Positions 10,455-18,422 of a stretch of 64,000 nt of DNA are shown one piece after another. The stretch comes from Paenibacillus_S sp043945595 (GTDB taxonomy: Bacteria; Bacillota; Bacilli; Paenibacillales; NBRC-103111): the NCBI RefSeq assembly GCF_043945595.1, contig NZ_JBIFNP010000001.1:4898001-4962000 (forward strand), in the 5' to 3' direction. The notes under the pieces are model-generated. The model made no database searches, was not told where the DNA came from, and saw nothing but the letters and a program-made list of their open reading frames with translations. Position numbers and translations under genes: made by a program. Position 1 is the stretch's first letter. Each line of letters begins with the position of its first letter.

Positions 10455-10502
10455 TCTGCGCAGCATTGGCCGGCTTCGCCCCATTCCATGCATGGAAGCA
10501 CG

Positions 10503-10574
10503 AAAAAAAAGCATCTCCCGCCTGCCGTCGGAGTCAAAACCTCATCCGATGGTGAGCGGGAAATGCTTGCTTTT
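10503..10574. terminator. Bidirectional terminator between kinase and acetyltransferase genes
   Basis: GCATCTCCCGC (10511-10521) pairs with GCGGGAAATGC (10556-10566). An A8 run on the left gives a strong T tract for the minus strand; GCTTTTA on the right gives a weaker one for the plus strand. Confidence 0.75.
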
Positions 10575-10616
10575 ATAAAGATTTCGAAGAAATCGCGGCA
10601 GTCGATTCCGGCTTCG

Positions 10617-11102
10617 CTACAGCATCTTTTGCATCATGATGACATCCAGCAGCCGGTCGAATTTCGTCCCGACTTCCTTCATAACGCCGACATGGGCAAA
10701 TCCATATTTCTCATGCATGTAGATGCTGCTGGCATTGCCCTCCGTAATGCGGGACAATACGGTATGCAGTCCGGCCGCCTTGCCCGTCTCCAGCACCGCC
10801 GTCATCAGCTGCTGCCCGATACCCTGTCCGCGGTGGCTGCTGTGGATATACAAGGACAGCTCTGCCGTGCGCTCATAGGCCAGACGGTCTGAGTAAGGAT
10901 TCAGCGACGCCCAGCCTACTACCGCGCCATCCAGTTCCGCGACGAGAATCGGATGCCGTTCGCCATGCGCATCGAACCATGCTTCCTGCTGCTCCAGGGT
11001 CCTTGGGACCGTATCGAAAGTGGCTACCGTGTTCAGCACCGCTTCATTGTAAATTTCTACGATTGCAGCTACATCCTGCTTCGCTGCCCTTCTGACGTTC
11101 AT
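10617..11102 (-). CDS. GNAT acetyltransferase, phosphinothricin-acetyltransferase (PAT/YwnH) type
   Basis: 161 residues, the usual length. N-terminus MNVRRAAKQDVAAIVEIYNEAV and the acetyl-CoA binding loop HRGQGIGQQLM (motif A, R/Q-x-x-G-x-G/A), followed by NASSIYMHEKYGFAHVG, fit the PAT/Bar subgroup, which N-acetylates methionine sulfoximine or phosphinothricin-like amino acid analogues. The true substrate cannot be read from sequence. ATG at 11100-11102 is preceded by GGAAGG. Monocistronic, transcribed toward the bidirectional terminator. Confidence 0.85.
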   Translation of the reverse strand: MNVRRAAKQDVAAIVEIYNEAVLNTVATFDTVPRTLEQQEAWFDAHGERHPILVAELDGAVVGWASLNPYSDRLAYERTAELSLYIHSSHRGQGIGQQLMTAVLETGKAAGLHTVLSRITEGNASSIYMHEKYGFAHVGVMKEVGTKFDRLLDVIMMQKML

Positions 11103-11162
11103 ACGGCTTCCTTCCCTTTCCTCGCTATAGCCGAACCTAGATCCGGCAGTCAGCAGTCAAAT

Positions 11163-11197
11163 AAAAAACCACCTGGTATCAGAGATATCAAGTGGTT
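11163..11197 (-). terminator. Terminator downstream of tRNA-Leu
   Basis: Minus strand AACCACTTGATATC pairs with GATACCAGGTGGTT and is followed by TTTT. It lies immediately 3' of the tRNA. Confidence 0.8.
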
Positions 11198-11205
11198 AAT
11201 TGCTA

Positions 11206-11290
11206 TGCGGTCAAGAGGACTCGAACCTCCACGGGGGGTTAGCCCACACGGACCTGAACCGTGCGCGTCTGCCAATTCCGCCATGACCGC
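11206..11290 (-). tRNA. tRNA-Leu (anticodon CAG)
   Basis: Cloverleaf of about 85 nt with a long variable arm. The acceptor stem GCGGTCA pairs with TGACCGC, the anticodon stem CACGG/CCGTG closes the loop TTCAGGT with anticodon CAG, and the T-arm contains GGTTCGAGTCC. The class II variable arm and A discriminator support leucine. CCA is not encoded. It is a single-gene unit with its own terminator. Confidence 0.93.
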
Positions 11291-11453
11291 TTGTGGCTGT
11301 CTGCTTCATTTCTGAAGGGGACAAGTAGTATAATAGCATTATCCCTGCATCTATGTCAAACATTTTTTGAATGATTGGTGCAACAATTTGAACAATCGGA
11401 TCGTATAGTTTATTATAGGGCTGTACCATACTATACTTAAAGGAGGATTTACC

Positions 11454-11792
11454 ATGCGTAAACTCGGCTTCATACTCGCAATCGTAACAGCGCTGACGGT
11501 GATCATGGCGGGCTGTAATTCCAGTAAAAGCGGCAGCAATTTGCCTGACAAGCCTCCTCAAGCAGCAACGATCACCAAAGCGGAATATGACCAGATTGCA
11601 GATAATTCTACTTATGAGGAAGCCATCAAAATTATTGGCGGCGAAGGCAAAATCATTTCGGAATCCGGCACGAAAGGCAATCCTGATTATTCGGTCACTT
11701 ACCAGTTCCCTGCCGAAGGAAAAGATAACGGCAACGCCAAGCTGACTTTCCGTAACAATAAACTGATTTCCAAATCAGAATCCAACCTGTAA
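11454..11792 (+). CDS. Small lipoprotein with DUF3862 (SmpA/BLIP-like) fold
   Basis: 112 residues. Lipoprotein signal MRKLGFILAIVTALTVIMAGC, then a Ser/Gly linker and the DUF3862-type core ITKAEYDQIADNSTYEEA, IKIIGGEGKIISESG and KLTFRNNKLISKSE, which resembles the tandem alpha-beta modules of SmpA/OmlA and beta-lactamase inhibitory proteins. It is attached to the outer face of the membrane. GGAGG precedes the ATG. Function unknown; it stands alone with a good terminator. Confidence 0.85.
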   Translation: MRKLGFILAIVTALTVIMAGCNSSKSGSNLPDKPPQAATITKAEYDQIADNSTYEEAIKIIGGEGKIISESGTKGNPDYSVTYQFPAEGKDNGNAKLTFRNNKLISKSESNL

Positions 11793-11817
11793 GGATCCTA
11801 TATAAGGATCCTTTTTC
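11791..11817 (+). terminator. Terminator of the DUF3862 lipoprotein gene
   Basis: AAGGATCC pairs with GGATCCTT, followed by TTTT, overlapping the stop codon. Confidence 0.75.
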
Positions 11818-11826
11818 TATGCGCCG

Positions 11827-11928
11827 CTAGAAGCAGCGGTAAATAAGCCACCCGATGAAGCACCAAAATGGAAGCGCAATCAAGACACCGTACAACGTTC
11901 CTTTCAATGCAGATCCTTCATGCGACAT
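11827..11928 (-). CDS. 33-residue single-span membrane protein
   Basis: ATG 11926-11928 to TAG 11827-11829, reading MSHEGSALKGTLYGVLIAL then PFWCFIGWLIYRCF. One transmembrane helix with an aromatic belt (PFW, WLIY). A ribosome site AAGGGGGA lies 9-10 nt upstream. Small proteins of the form Gly-Val-Leu-Ile-x-Leu-Pro-Phe-Trp are common as unannotated genes in Paenibacillus-like genomes (from memory). No function known. Confidence 0.6.
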   Translation of the reverse strand: MSHEGSALKGTLYGVLIALPFWCFIGWLIYRCF

Positions 11929-11943
11929 CGTGAACGTCCCCCT

Positions 11944-12126
11944 TCACAGGCCCGTTTTTGCGGTAGAGTTCAATCTATGCGAATCGGCTCGTACATATGC
12001 CTCCGGCTTCTGTCTATCATCATCTTCAGGATAGATCATATACATAGACAAGACAATCTTTTCCTGCTCTTGCTCATCATACCGGAACGGGATCCGTAGG
12101 GAGGAGAACCAATGGTACTTTTTCAA
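11944..12126 (-). CDS. Possible small protein upstream of the 33-residue ORF (doubtful)
   Basis: An open frame of 60 codons whose stop is 16 nt upstream of the 33-residue membrane ORF. The part after residue 26 (MYMIYPEDDDRQKPEAYVR) looks protein-like and has a possible internal ATG start, but the far N-terminus runs back over the ribosome site of the divergent gene at 12112, so the full ORF cannot be right. Weak Shine-Dalgarno (GAAAAG). Listed only as a candidate. Confidence 0.25.
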   Translation of the reverse strand: MKKYHWFSSLRIPFRYDEQEQEKIVLSMYMIYPEDDDRQKPEAYVRADSHRLNSTAKTGL

Positions 12127-12333
12127 CTCGCCATGGGAATCATTGCGGCCCTGCTGCTTTGGGGGTTTATTAAATTTACGTTCAAGCTCATGCTGTGGGT
12201 GATAGGCATTACTCTGCTGATCAGCTTCCTCATTCCCGGCGCATTCTTATTTCTAAGCGGCCTGCTGTTCATTCTGATCGGGATGCTTGCAACGCTGGGA
12301 CTGCTGTATGTTATCGGCGCTTTCAAAGGCTAG
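12112..12333 (+). CDS. Small membrane protein, two to three spans
   Basis: 73 residues, almost entirely hydrophobic: segments at about 4-18, 26-44 and 47-70 separated by KFTFK. A GGGAGGAG ribosome site is well placed. Gly-rich ends and no catalytic residues. I do not recognise a family; membrane-embedded small protein of unknown role. Confidence 0.65.
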   Translation: MVLFQLAMGIIAALLLWGFIKFTFKLMLWVIGITLLISFLIPGAFLFLSGLLFILIGMLATLGLLYVIGAFKG

Positions 12334-12346
12334 CCTGCGCCAGCCT

Positions 12347-12580
12347 CTACCCTTCACGATAGGCCCGAAGCGCATTAACAGCCCACAGCTCTGCAGCCTC
12401 TGCATTCGGCTGAATGGGTACATCGAACAAGTGTGTCGCTTGATCATCCTTCTTGGAGCCGTTGCTTCGCACAACCTCGCCCGTATACCTTCCCTGCTCG
12501 TCCGCCGCCTGTAATTTCAGGTAGTAATAATCATCCAGCGGAACGAGCGTTTCCGGATGTCTGCTATTTTCCTGTTTCAT
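12347..12580 (-). CDS. Hypothetical 77-residue protein
   Basis: Reads MKQENSRHPETLVPLDDYYY and continues with alternating polar/hydrophobic residues, no signal peptide. The aromatic DDYYYLKLQ segment and WAVNALRAYREG C-terminus suggest a small folded cytosolic protein. Convergent with the membrane protein gene at 12112-12333, 13 nt between stops. ATG at 12578-12580, ribosome site weak (AGGCAGG). Confidence 0.55.
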   Translation of the reverse strand: MKQENSRHPETLVPLDDYYYLKLQAADEQGRYTGEVVRSNGSKKDDQATHLFDVPIQPNAEAAELWAVNALRAYREG

Positions 12581-12725
12581 GGCTGTCCGCCTGCCTTTCC
12601 TGCTGTCATCACTTCTTCCTCATCGTTTCCTATTCTTAACCCGAATACTCCTAGCAAGAATCGGCATTATGCCGAAGCATTGCCCCTGCTTTTTCAGGAG
12701 AATCTAAAGGTGGAGGTGATTCAAC

Positions 12726-12860
12726 ATGACAGGCAGAAACAGCAAACCGAAAAATACGGGACCCGCAGGAAAGCCTTCCCGGCTGGATCAGTTCGAAGAC
12801 AAGCTGGCAGACAGCGAGCTTCAGCCCAAAGTGAAAAACGCTTGCGACACAGAGGAATAA
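12726..12860 (+). CDS. 44-residue hydrophilic protein
   Basis: ATG 12726 to TAA 12858-12860: MTGRNSKPKNTGPAGKPSR then LDQFEDKLADSELQPKVKNACDTEE. An excellent ribosome site AAGGTGGAGGTGA and a following terminator argue it is real although very short. The basic Asn/Pro/Gly-rich N-terminus and acidic C-terminus are reminiscent of minor spore proteins, but it does not match an SASP motif I know. Function unknown. Confidence 0.65.
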   Translation: MTGRNSKPKNTGPAGKPSRLDQFEDKLADSELQPKVKNACDTEE

Positions 12861-12887
12861 AGAGTCTCAGAGATCAGCAGAACCGCA

Positions 12888-12918
12888 GCCGGTATTCCTC
12901 AGGGAGACCGGCTTTTTG
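12888..12918 (+). terminator. Terminator of the 44-residue ORF
   Basis: GCCGGT pairs with ACCGGC, with an inner TTCC/GGGA extension, followed by five T. Confidence 0.8.
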
Positions 12919-13003
12919 CCGTATAACCTGACGGTGACGGGCAAGAGATGCAGCTGCAAAAAGACAAGCCCGCGCCGGGAATACGGCGATGAGGTTATGC
13001 TGT

Positions 13004-13720
13004 TCAGCGAATCCGGGATTGCCAACGAAGATACGCCTTGGTCGAAGCTACTACGGACGCGTACACCGTACGCCCGATCCGATAGCCCAGCTCGGTCGAA
13101 GTGCCCGCATAACGGAACGCCGGGCCTCTCTGAGTGGCTGCAATAAGTACCGCATCGGTGGTCGTCCCCGTAGCTGACGCGTCCGGTACGGTCCCCAAGG
13201 TTATCCCCAGATCCTGCAGCGCGGCCGCTTTGGCCTCGGTCGCGGTGATGACTGCGTTCACCATCGCAGCATCTGTTAGCTCCCCGTCCACCAGCACGAT
13301 GATGTTAATCGTTCCCGGATACAGCTGGTCCTGTCGCAGCTCCCGTCCGGCCCTCGCCTTATTGCTCAAGCCGACGGTTGCCCAGGCGCAGACCGTGAGC
13401 CCGAAATCGGACCCGTGCTCGCTGAAGCCGAAGTCCTGCACTCTCGCCGCCGTAAGCATCGCTGCCGTATGTCCGGCGGGAATGCCCTTTTCTTTCATAA
13501 ATTCATGCATTTCGGTCAGCGGATCCTCGCACATATAAGACTTATCCACTTGGCGGTTCATCAGTATCCGGTGCGTGGAGAGCCCGCCGCCCCACATGGA
13601 AGAATTCAATGTTCGCAAGCAGCGCTCGCTTGTAATCTGATAATAGCTGTTCTGCGCCGCCTCCACCAGCTGGAATGAAACGCCGGGGATAGAGCAGCCT
13701 TCAGGCAGAGACGGGTTCAT
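13004..13720 (-). CDS. cbiZ: Adenosylcobinamide amidohydrolase (CbiZ family)
   Basis: CbiZ cleaves the aminopropanol side chain of salvaged (pseudo)cobinamide so that it can re-enter cobalamin synthesis. Family signatures seen: SSMWGGGLSTHRILMNRQV near the N-terminus, ATVGLSNKARAG, GTINIIVLVDGELTDAAMV, TATEAKAAALQDLGI and ATGTTTDAVLIA. About 238 residues from the ATG at 13718-13720 (MNPSLPEG); a TTG at 13748-13750 would add ten residues and overlap the upstream gene. It follows the 73-residue gene directly, so the two are probably cotranscribed. No cobalamin riboswitch is visible nearby. Confidence 0.88.
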   Translation of the reverse strand: MNPSLPEGCSIPGVSFQLVEAAQNSYYQITSERCLRTLNSSMWGGGLSTHRILMNRQVDKSYMCEDPLTEMHEFMKEKGIPAGHTAAMLTAARVQDFGFSEHGSDFGLTVCAWATVGLSNKARAGRELRQDQLYPGTINIIVLVDGELTDAAMVNAVITATEAKAAALQDLGITLGTVPDASATGTTTDAVLIAATQRGPAFRYAGTSTELGYRIGRTVYASVVASTKAYLRWQSRIR

Positions 13721-13734
13721 AAAGCCGTCTGAGC

Positions 13735-13956
13735 CTAGCCTTCTACCCAATCGTCGGGACGCGGCTCGGCGAAAGGCTGATAGCGGTAGCCTCGGTTCAG
13801 CTTTACAATTCTCCGGTTCTGCTTCCGGATCATCACCGTCGCATCATCCCAGGCGACAACGATGCCTTTGACATCATTTTTAGGATCGGCGTCCCGCACC
13901 ACCCTTAGCAGCGTCCCGTCCACACGGTACCGGTCGAGCTGTTCCTCGTTAATCAT
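13735..13956 (-). CDS. Hypothetical 73-residue protein, small beta-barrel-like
   Basis: MINEEQLDRYRVDGTLLRV with alternating beta-strand pattern (GIVVAWDDATVMIRKQNRRIVKLNR) as in small SH3/Sm-like barrels; the fold is inferred. AAGGAGGG precedes the ATG. It lies immediately upstream of cbiZ on the same strand. Function unknown. Confidence 0.7.
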   Translation of the reverse strand: MINEEQLDRYRVDGTLLRVVRDADPKNDVKGIVVAWDDATVMIRKQNRRIVKLNRGYRYQPFAEPRPDDWVEG

Positions 13957-14065
13957 TCGGTTGCCCTCCTTGACTAGCTTTAATTAAGTATAGAATACAC
14001 GATATTCGGGTTACAATAAACTGACGGACTTTTGAACCCAAAGTACTTTATGGAAAGGAAACATT

Positions 14066-14374
14066 ATGGACAAAAAGACCTACTACATAGCCGTAGCCTC
14101 CGGCGAAATCCTAGAGCCCAAGGATATGACCGGCAATTTCGAGTTCGAAATACTGGCAAGCGAAGAAGAGATCGATCAGCTTCAAGAAATGTTCGAGGAC
14201 TCCGCGGAGGCTCAGGACGATACGGCCGCCCGAGCAATGATCCCTGTGCGCGACTACCACCTCGACAAGGAAAACGATGCGGCCGATTATTATTTGACCG
14301 AAATTTACCGTAAGCTGCATGAGCTGGGAACGCCTGAGACCAAATCTCATATCGAGAGCATGAATGTGCTGTAA
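14066..14374 (+). CDS. Conserved hypothetical protein, 102 residues
   Basis: MDKKTYYIAVASGEILEPK, then FEFEILASEEEIDQLQEMFE and HLDKENDAADYYLTEIYRK. Acidic, soluble, no signal or membrane segment. It resembles a Bacillales family often mislabelled hydrolase, but I see no catalytic motif. GGAAAGGAAA ribosome site upstream, strong terminator downstream. Confidence 0.7.
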   Translation: MDKKTYYIAVASGEILEPKDMTGNFEFEILASEEEIDQLQEMFEDSAEAQDDTAARAMIPVRDYHLDKENDAADYYLTEIYRKLHELGTPETKSHIESMNVL

Positions 14375-14382
14375 GCAGGACA

Positions 14383-14422
14383 AAAAAACCTATTCGCCGC
14401 TGGCCGGAGAATAGGTTTTTTA
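14383..14422. terminator. Terminator after the 102-residue gene
   Basis: AAAAAACCTATTC pairs with GAATAGGTTTTTT around a GC-rich loop; A and T runs on both sides make it bidirectional. Confidence 0.85.
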
Positions 14423-14490
14423 AGCTTAAGCCCTGACAAACGCAGGGTCAGCATCCAAGTAAAAAGGAATAAGTGCTGCGGACAAGCTGT

Positions 14491-14814
14491 TTAGCCGACA
14501 TGCTCCTTGGTATCGTTGGTTTCAAACCAGTAGTCCAGGACCTTGCTCGACATAACCCGCTTCTGAATATACTCTACCTGTGCCGTAGAAAACTGCGGCT
14601 GCCACTCCACCTCGAGCTCCTCGCACAGCTTGACGATAGTCAGCAGCTCTGACCATGCCACGTATCTCTTGTACCAGAAAAACTGAGGATGTTCAATCAT
14701 ATAGGGATACAGGTCGTCAAACTCTGTATGCTTACAATCGAGGGCACGTTCAAAATGAATTTTAGCTTCGCTCAACTTGGTCTTGAAAAAATCGGCCGGA
14801 ATCTCATTCCCCAT
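14491..14814 (-). CDS. Hypothetical protein, about 107 residues
   Basis: ATG 14812-14814 (MGNEIPADFFKTKLSEAK) is chosen over the earlier in-frame start because AGAGGAGG sits 8-9 nt upstream. The protein is helical and aromatic-rich (YPYMIEHPQFFWYKRYVAW), soluble, with no motif I recognise. Monocistronic, between two terminated units. Confidence 0.65.
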   Translation of the reverse strand: MGNEIPADFFKTKLSEAKIHFERALDCKHTEFDDLYPYMIEHPQFFWYKRYVAWSELLTIVKLCEELEVEWQPQFSTAQVEYIQKRVMSSKVLDYWFETNDTKEHVG

Positions 14815-14912
14815 AGCAATGCCTCCTCTGTTCTGCATGAATCCATTATAAAGGAAAAACAGATGAGAGAAAAGCTTTTATCCTCTTGAAAATGTTTCAT
14901 GAGAAGCGCCGG

Positions 14913-15485
14913 TTACTCGAACTCGATCTGTCCGCCCTTCAGGGAAGCGATTTTGGCTAAAGACTCGATACGTACTCCCGATTCGCGAATCGTCCGTCCG
15001 CCCGCTTGAAACGATTTCTCTACCGCAATGCCCACACCGATCAGCTCCGCTCCCGAGCGGCGGATAATGCGGATCAGCCCGCGGGCTGCGTCCCCGTTCG
15101 CGATAAAATCGTCGATAAGCAGAATGCGGTCGTTTCCGTCCAGGCATTCCTTGGAAACCATAATGTCCGTTACAAAGCCTTTCGTAAAAGAAGGCACCCG
15201 CTCCGAATACATTTCGGTATGCTCCGTATTGAGCGTCTTCTTCCTGCGCGCAAACACCATCGGCACGTTCAGCTCCTGCGCAGTGGCAAAAGCGATTGGA
15301 ATCCCGGAGGATTCGATCGTCAATACCTTCGTGACGTTCTGCTCGCGGAACAGCCGCGCGAATTCTTTGCCCATCGCGGTCGTAAGAACCGGATCCACCG
15401 CATGATTCAATATGGCATCCAATTTAATAATATCGTCGGAGATCACCACGCCGACTTCACGAATTTTTTGTTTTAACAATTCCAT
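14913..15485 (-). CDS. xpt: Xanthine phosphoribosyltransferase
   Basis: Converts xanthine and PRPP to XMP in purine salvage. 190 residues, standard length. Starts MELLKQKIREVGVVISDD; the PRPP-binding loop is ILLIDDFIANGDAARGL and the flexible loop contains KTLNTEHTEMYSERV. Unlike the B. subtilis xpt-pbuX operon there is no permease gene next to it and I find no guanine riboswitch in the 300-nt leader. Confidence 0.95.
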   Translation of the reverse strand: MELLKQKIREVGVVISDDIIKLDAILNHAVDPVLTTAMGKEFARLFREQNVTKVLTIESSGIPIAFATAQELNVPMVFARRKKTLNTEHTEMYSERVPSFTKGFVTDIMVSKECLDGNDRILLIDDFIANGDAARGLIRIIRRSGAELIGVGIAVEKSFQAGGRTIRESGVRIESLAKIASLKGGQIEFE

Positions 15486-15786
15486 CTATAAAAACCTCCA
15501 TCCGAAAACCTTTTCCGTTAACTTATCATAAGGAGAATCCGCGTTTCAAGTCCTGCATAAATAATCTTTTCAAAAATAAGTGCAACTTTTTGTTTGGAAA
15601 GAACGTCATTAATATATAGGACTAAAAAATAGCCGCTGCGGCGGTGAAAAGCGTACTTTGAAAATTAAGACTGCTTATTTTCATGAAATTTGCCTTCTTT
15701 TGGACAAATATGCTCTTTGATGATTCGAAATGAGCAGAGTATGATTAATAAGGTTATGACGACTTTACATGAAAGGAAGTTATAGG
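15486..15786. promoter_or_regulatory. Divergent promoter region xpt / lipoprotein
   Basis: AT-rich 300-nt gap. For the plus-strand lipoprotein gene a SigA-type promoter is plausible: TTTGAT (15716-15721), 18 nt, TATGAT (15740-15745). I see no riboswitch, tRNA or ORF with a ribosome site here. Confidence 0.45.
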
Positions 15787-16503
15787 ATGATCCGCAACCC
15801 ATTCAGCCCCGTTTATTGGTCCGTTCCTTTCATCCTCATTATGCTGATTACAGGCTGTAAACATACGCCCGACGCCTTGAAAACTCCAGCGCCCGATGAA
15901 ACGCCCGCTTCTGCCGTCGGCACGGCGCCTTCGCAGCCGGCAGACTCCACGCCTAAAGCGCCTTCGGTGGATGCCGCTGCCGCAGATCATACGCAGACGC
16001 CCGTTAACCCGAACGACAAGGTTTCCCTTGCCAGCGCGGAAACATCCGCCAAGGATGCCGATTCGGAGGCTGCTTCCAAGCCTGCGTCGGGCAAGCCTAA
16101 GATCGATATTCAGGATCCGTTCAATGAGGCCAAGCCGACGCTTCTAGGTCTGAACCTGAAGTCCGCACCGGAAACGGCAACGGCGAAATACGGCAAGCCG
16201 AAGGAAGAGTTTCAAATGGAAGAGGACACCGATCCCGTTACGGTCTACGACTATACGGATTTCCTGATCGGATATAACAGCCAAAACGAGCTGCAGTTTA
16301 TTGATATCCGCAGCGCGGACATCAATCCGGGATTGAACGGCTTAAGGCTGGGACAAACGGCGAGCGATGCGTTCAAAGCGCTCGGCAAGCCCGATTCGAA
16401 CACCAGCTACGTGCTTACGTACAAAACATCCGGCGCTACCTTGAAGCTCGATGTGGATCCGAAGACGGAGAAGATCAATTCCATCAAATTGTTCGCCGAT
16501 TAA
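15787..16503 (+). CDS. Lipoprotein with Pro/Ala-rich stalk and SmpA-like C-terminal domain
   Basis: Start ATG 15787 (MIRNPFSPVYWSVPF) has AAAGGAAG upstream; the ATG at 15769 has none. Lipobox LITGC. Residues about 30-105 are a low-complexity Ala/Pro/Asp/Lys stalk, then a folded part with two repeats (LLGLNLKSAPETATAKYGKP and NGLRLGQTASDAFKALGKP), a DUF4309/SmpA-like pattern. Membrane-attached, extracytoplasmic, function unknown. The stop is followed by a bidirectional terminator. Confidence 0.75.
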   Translation: MIRNPFSPVYWSVPFILIMLITGCKHTPDALKTPAPDETPASAVGTAPSQPADSTPKAPSVDAAAADHTQTPVNPNDKVSLASAETSAKDADSEAASKPASGKPKIDIQDPFNEAKPTLLGLNLKSAPETATAKYGKPKEEFQMEEDTDPVTVYDYTDFLIGYNSQNELQFIDIRSADINPGLNGLRLGQTASDAFKALGKPDSNTSYVLTYKTSGATLKLDVDPKTEKINSIKLFAD

Positions 16504-16519
16504 AGCCGGCGAGCACGAC

Positions 16520-16558
16520 AAAAAAGCCTAGTGGACTCCGGTCCGCCAGGCTTATTTT
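16520..16558. terminator. Bidirectional terminator, lipoprotein / DedA
   Basis: AAAAAGCCTAGTGGAC pairs with GTCCGCCAGGCTT, followed by ATTTT; five A at the left give the minus-strand T tract. Confidence 0.75.
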
Positions 16559-16570
16559 CATGACATCGTT

Positions 16571-17195
16571 TTATTGCTGATGCTGCCGCCGTGCCAGGAG
16601 CCGCTTGCGGTATTTCCAATAAACCAAACCCGCAACAACCAGTACCCCGGCCAAGATGAGGGCGCTGACCCCCATATAATGATGAACGACATACATAATT
16701 TTCGGAGCGTTCACCCCGATTAAATGACCCAGAGTCAAAAAAGAAGTGCACCAGATCAGCGCTCCGGTCCCCGCATAGAGCAAATACCTCCACAGCGCTA
16801 CGCCGCTGACCCCTGCCAGATAGCAGGTAAAGTGACGTACCCCCGGCACATAATAACCGAATGCGACGGTCCACAGCCCGTACTTCTTAAACCAGCCTTC
16901 CGCAAGCTCCAGACGCTGCGGAGTCAGCTTGACCCATTTGCCGAAACGGTAAAGAAACGGTTTCCCTACGGTCTTGCCGAGGTAATAGCTGACCAGCATG
17001 CCCGACATTGTTCCAAGGTAGCTGACCAAGAGCGATTTGCAAAATGAAAGCGGCTCTTCCATTGGAGGTTAAAGATCCGACCGTCGTCATCAAAATTTCA
17101 TCCGGTACCGGCAAGCCGACAATCCCCACAGCCAACAAACCAAACAGGGCGATGTATCCGTAATGTTCAATCAGCAATAAAATATCATCCAGCAC
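16571..17195 (-). CDS. DedA-family (SNARE-associated) membrane protein, frameshifted
   Basis: GTG start at 17193-17195 (MLDDILLLIEHYGYIALF) preceded by GGAG. DedA signatures: GLPVPDEILM in the N-terminal half and FGYYVPGVRHFTCYLAGVSG in the re-entrant loop half. The frame breaks after AAFILQIAL; removing one base in TGACCAAG (17023-17030, plus strand) continues VSYLGTMSGMLVSYYLGK. Corrected length is 207 residues with about five hydrophobic segments. DedA proteins include undecaprenyl-phosphate and phospholipid flippases; the specificity here is not readable. Confidence 0.85.
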
Positions 17196-17375
17196 ACAGA
17201 CACGCTCCAGCTTAAAATAATTGCGATAATAATTGAGTCATGAAAAGATTAAGGGCCATTCCTATTCTAACAGATACGACAGGTTTTCCCAAGTTCGTGT
17301 CATGTGCCGGCCGACTTGTTCATACCTTGTACTATGTAGGTGGAACAAGCCTCACGAAAGGTGGCCCTGGATTAA

Positions 17376-18422
17376 ATGAGAAAGCTGAGCCATATTATGC
17401 AGGTCTGCTTCACTTATGTCGGAACCGTCGTAGGAGCCGGATTCGCGACCGGCCAGGAAATATTACAGTTTTTTACCCGATACGGATGGATGGCTACATT
17501 GACCATCGGCTTGGCCAGCCTGCTCTTCGTCTGGCTAGGCATCAAGCTGATGCTGCTGGCCCGAGAGGTACAGGCAGAATCCTACGAGGATTTGAATAAG
17601 GTGCTGTTCGGGGACCGAATCGGCAAGTGGATCAGCCTGTTCACGCTGGTCACGTTATTCGGCGTGACAACCGTCATGCTGGCCGGCGCCGGTTCCGTCT
17701 TTGAGGAACAGTTTCATTTGCCTTACCAGTTAGGTCTGGCCGTAACTCTGGCGCTCGCGTATGCCGTACTCCACAAGGGGATGAAAGCCATCGTCGCCGT
17801 CAACTCCATTGTCGTCCCTATGATGCTGTGCTTCAGCGCCATGGTTGTCTTTTATTCCCAAAGCCTGCCCGGCGCAGGAAACTGGCTCAGCCTGACGACG
17901 GATTATGCCGTGGAACGGATTTGGTTCTCGCCTCTGCTGTATGCAGCCTTCAATCTCACCATGGCGCAAGGGGTCCTGGTTCCCCTAGGCGCGCAAGTGC
18001 AGGGCCAGCCCGTTCTGATCTGGGGCGGTATCCTTGGCGGCATCGTCATCGGCCTGATGCTGCTCGGCGGCCATTTTGCCTTGTCGGCTCAAATGCCGGG
18101 CATTTCGCAGTTCGAAATTCCGATGGCCCGTCTGATCCAGAAGGTCGGCCCGCTGGTTCAGCTGCTCTTTATCTGCGTCATTTACGGTGAAATCTTTACC
18201 ACCTTTATTGCCGATGTGTATGGGCTCTCGCTTCAGATCGGGCAGAGAACCCGGCTGCCCCGCCCCTGGATTCTGCTGCTGATTCTGGCGTTAAGCTATC
18301 TCATCAGCCAGTTGGGCTTCAAGGCGCTGCTTTCTACGCTCTATCCGTTATTCGGCTTGATCAGCCTCGCCTGGATGACGATGCTCATCTGCCGCAGAAA
18401 CGGCGCGGCCGGAACGAACTAG
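17376..18422 (+). CDS. YkvI-family membrane transporter (LeuT-fold type)
   Basis: 348 residues with about ten hydrophobic segments. The first helix carries FTYVGTVVGAGFATGQEI, the unwound-helix glycine signature of APC/LeuT-like carriers, and the family matches COG3949/YkvI. Substrate unknown, likely an amino acid or similar small solute. AAAGGTGG is the ribosome site. Its last 75 nt overlap the convergent membrane-protein ORF on the minus strand. Confidence 0.8.
   Translation: MRKLSHIMQVCFTYVGTVVGAGFATGQEILQFFTRYGWMATLTIGLASLLFVWLGIKLMLLAREVQAESYEDLNKVLFGDRIGKWISLFTLVTLFGVTTVMLAGAGSVFEEQFHLPYQLGLAVTLALAYAVLHKGMKAIVAVNSIVVPMMLCFSAMVVFYSQSLPGAGNWLSLTTDYAVERIWFSPLLYAAFNLTMAQGVLVPLGAQVQGQPVLIWGGILGGIVIGLMLLGGHFALSAQMPGISQFEIPMARLIQKVGPLVQLLFICVIYGEIFTTFIADVYGLSLQIGQRTRLPRPWILLLILALSYLISQLGFKALLSTLYPLFGLISLAWMTMLICRRNGAAGTN

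Noticed and set aside
15486..15786. Guanine riboswitch before xpt
   Set aside because: Expected in Bacillus, but the purine-riboswitch loops are not found on the minus strand.
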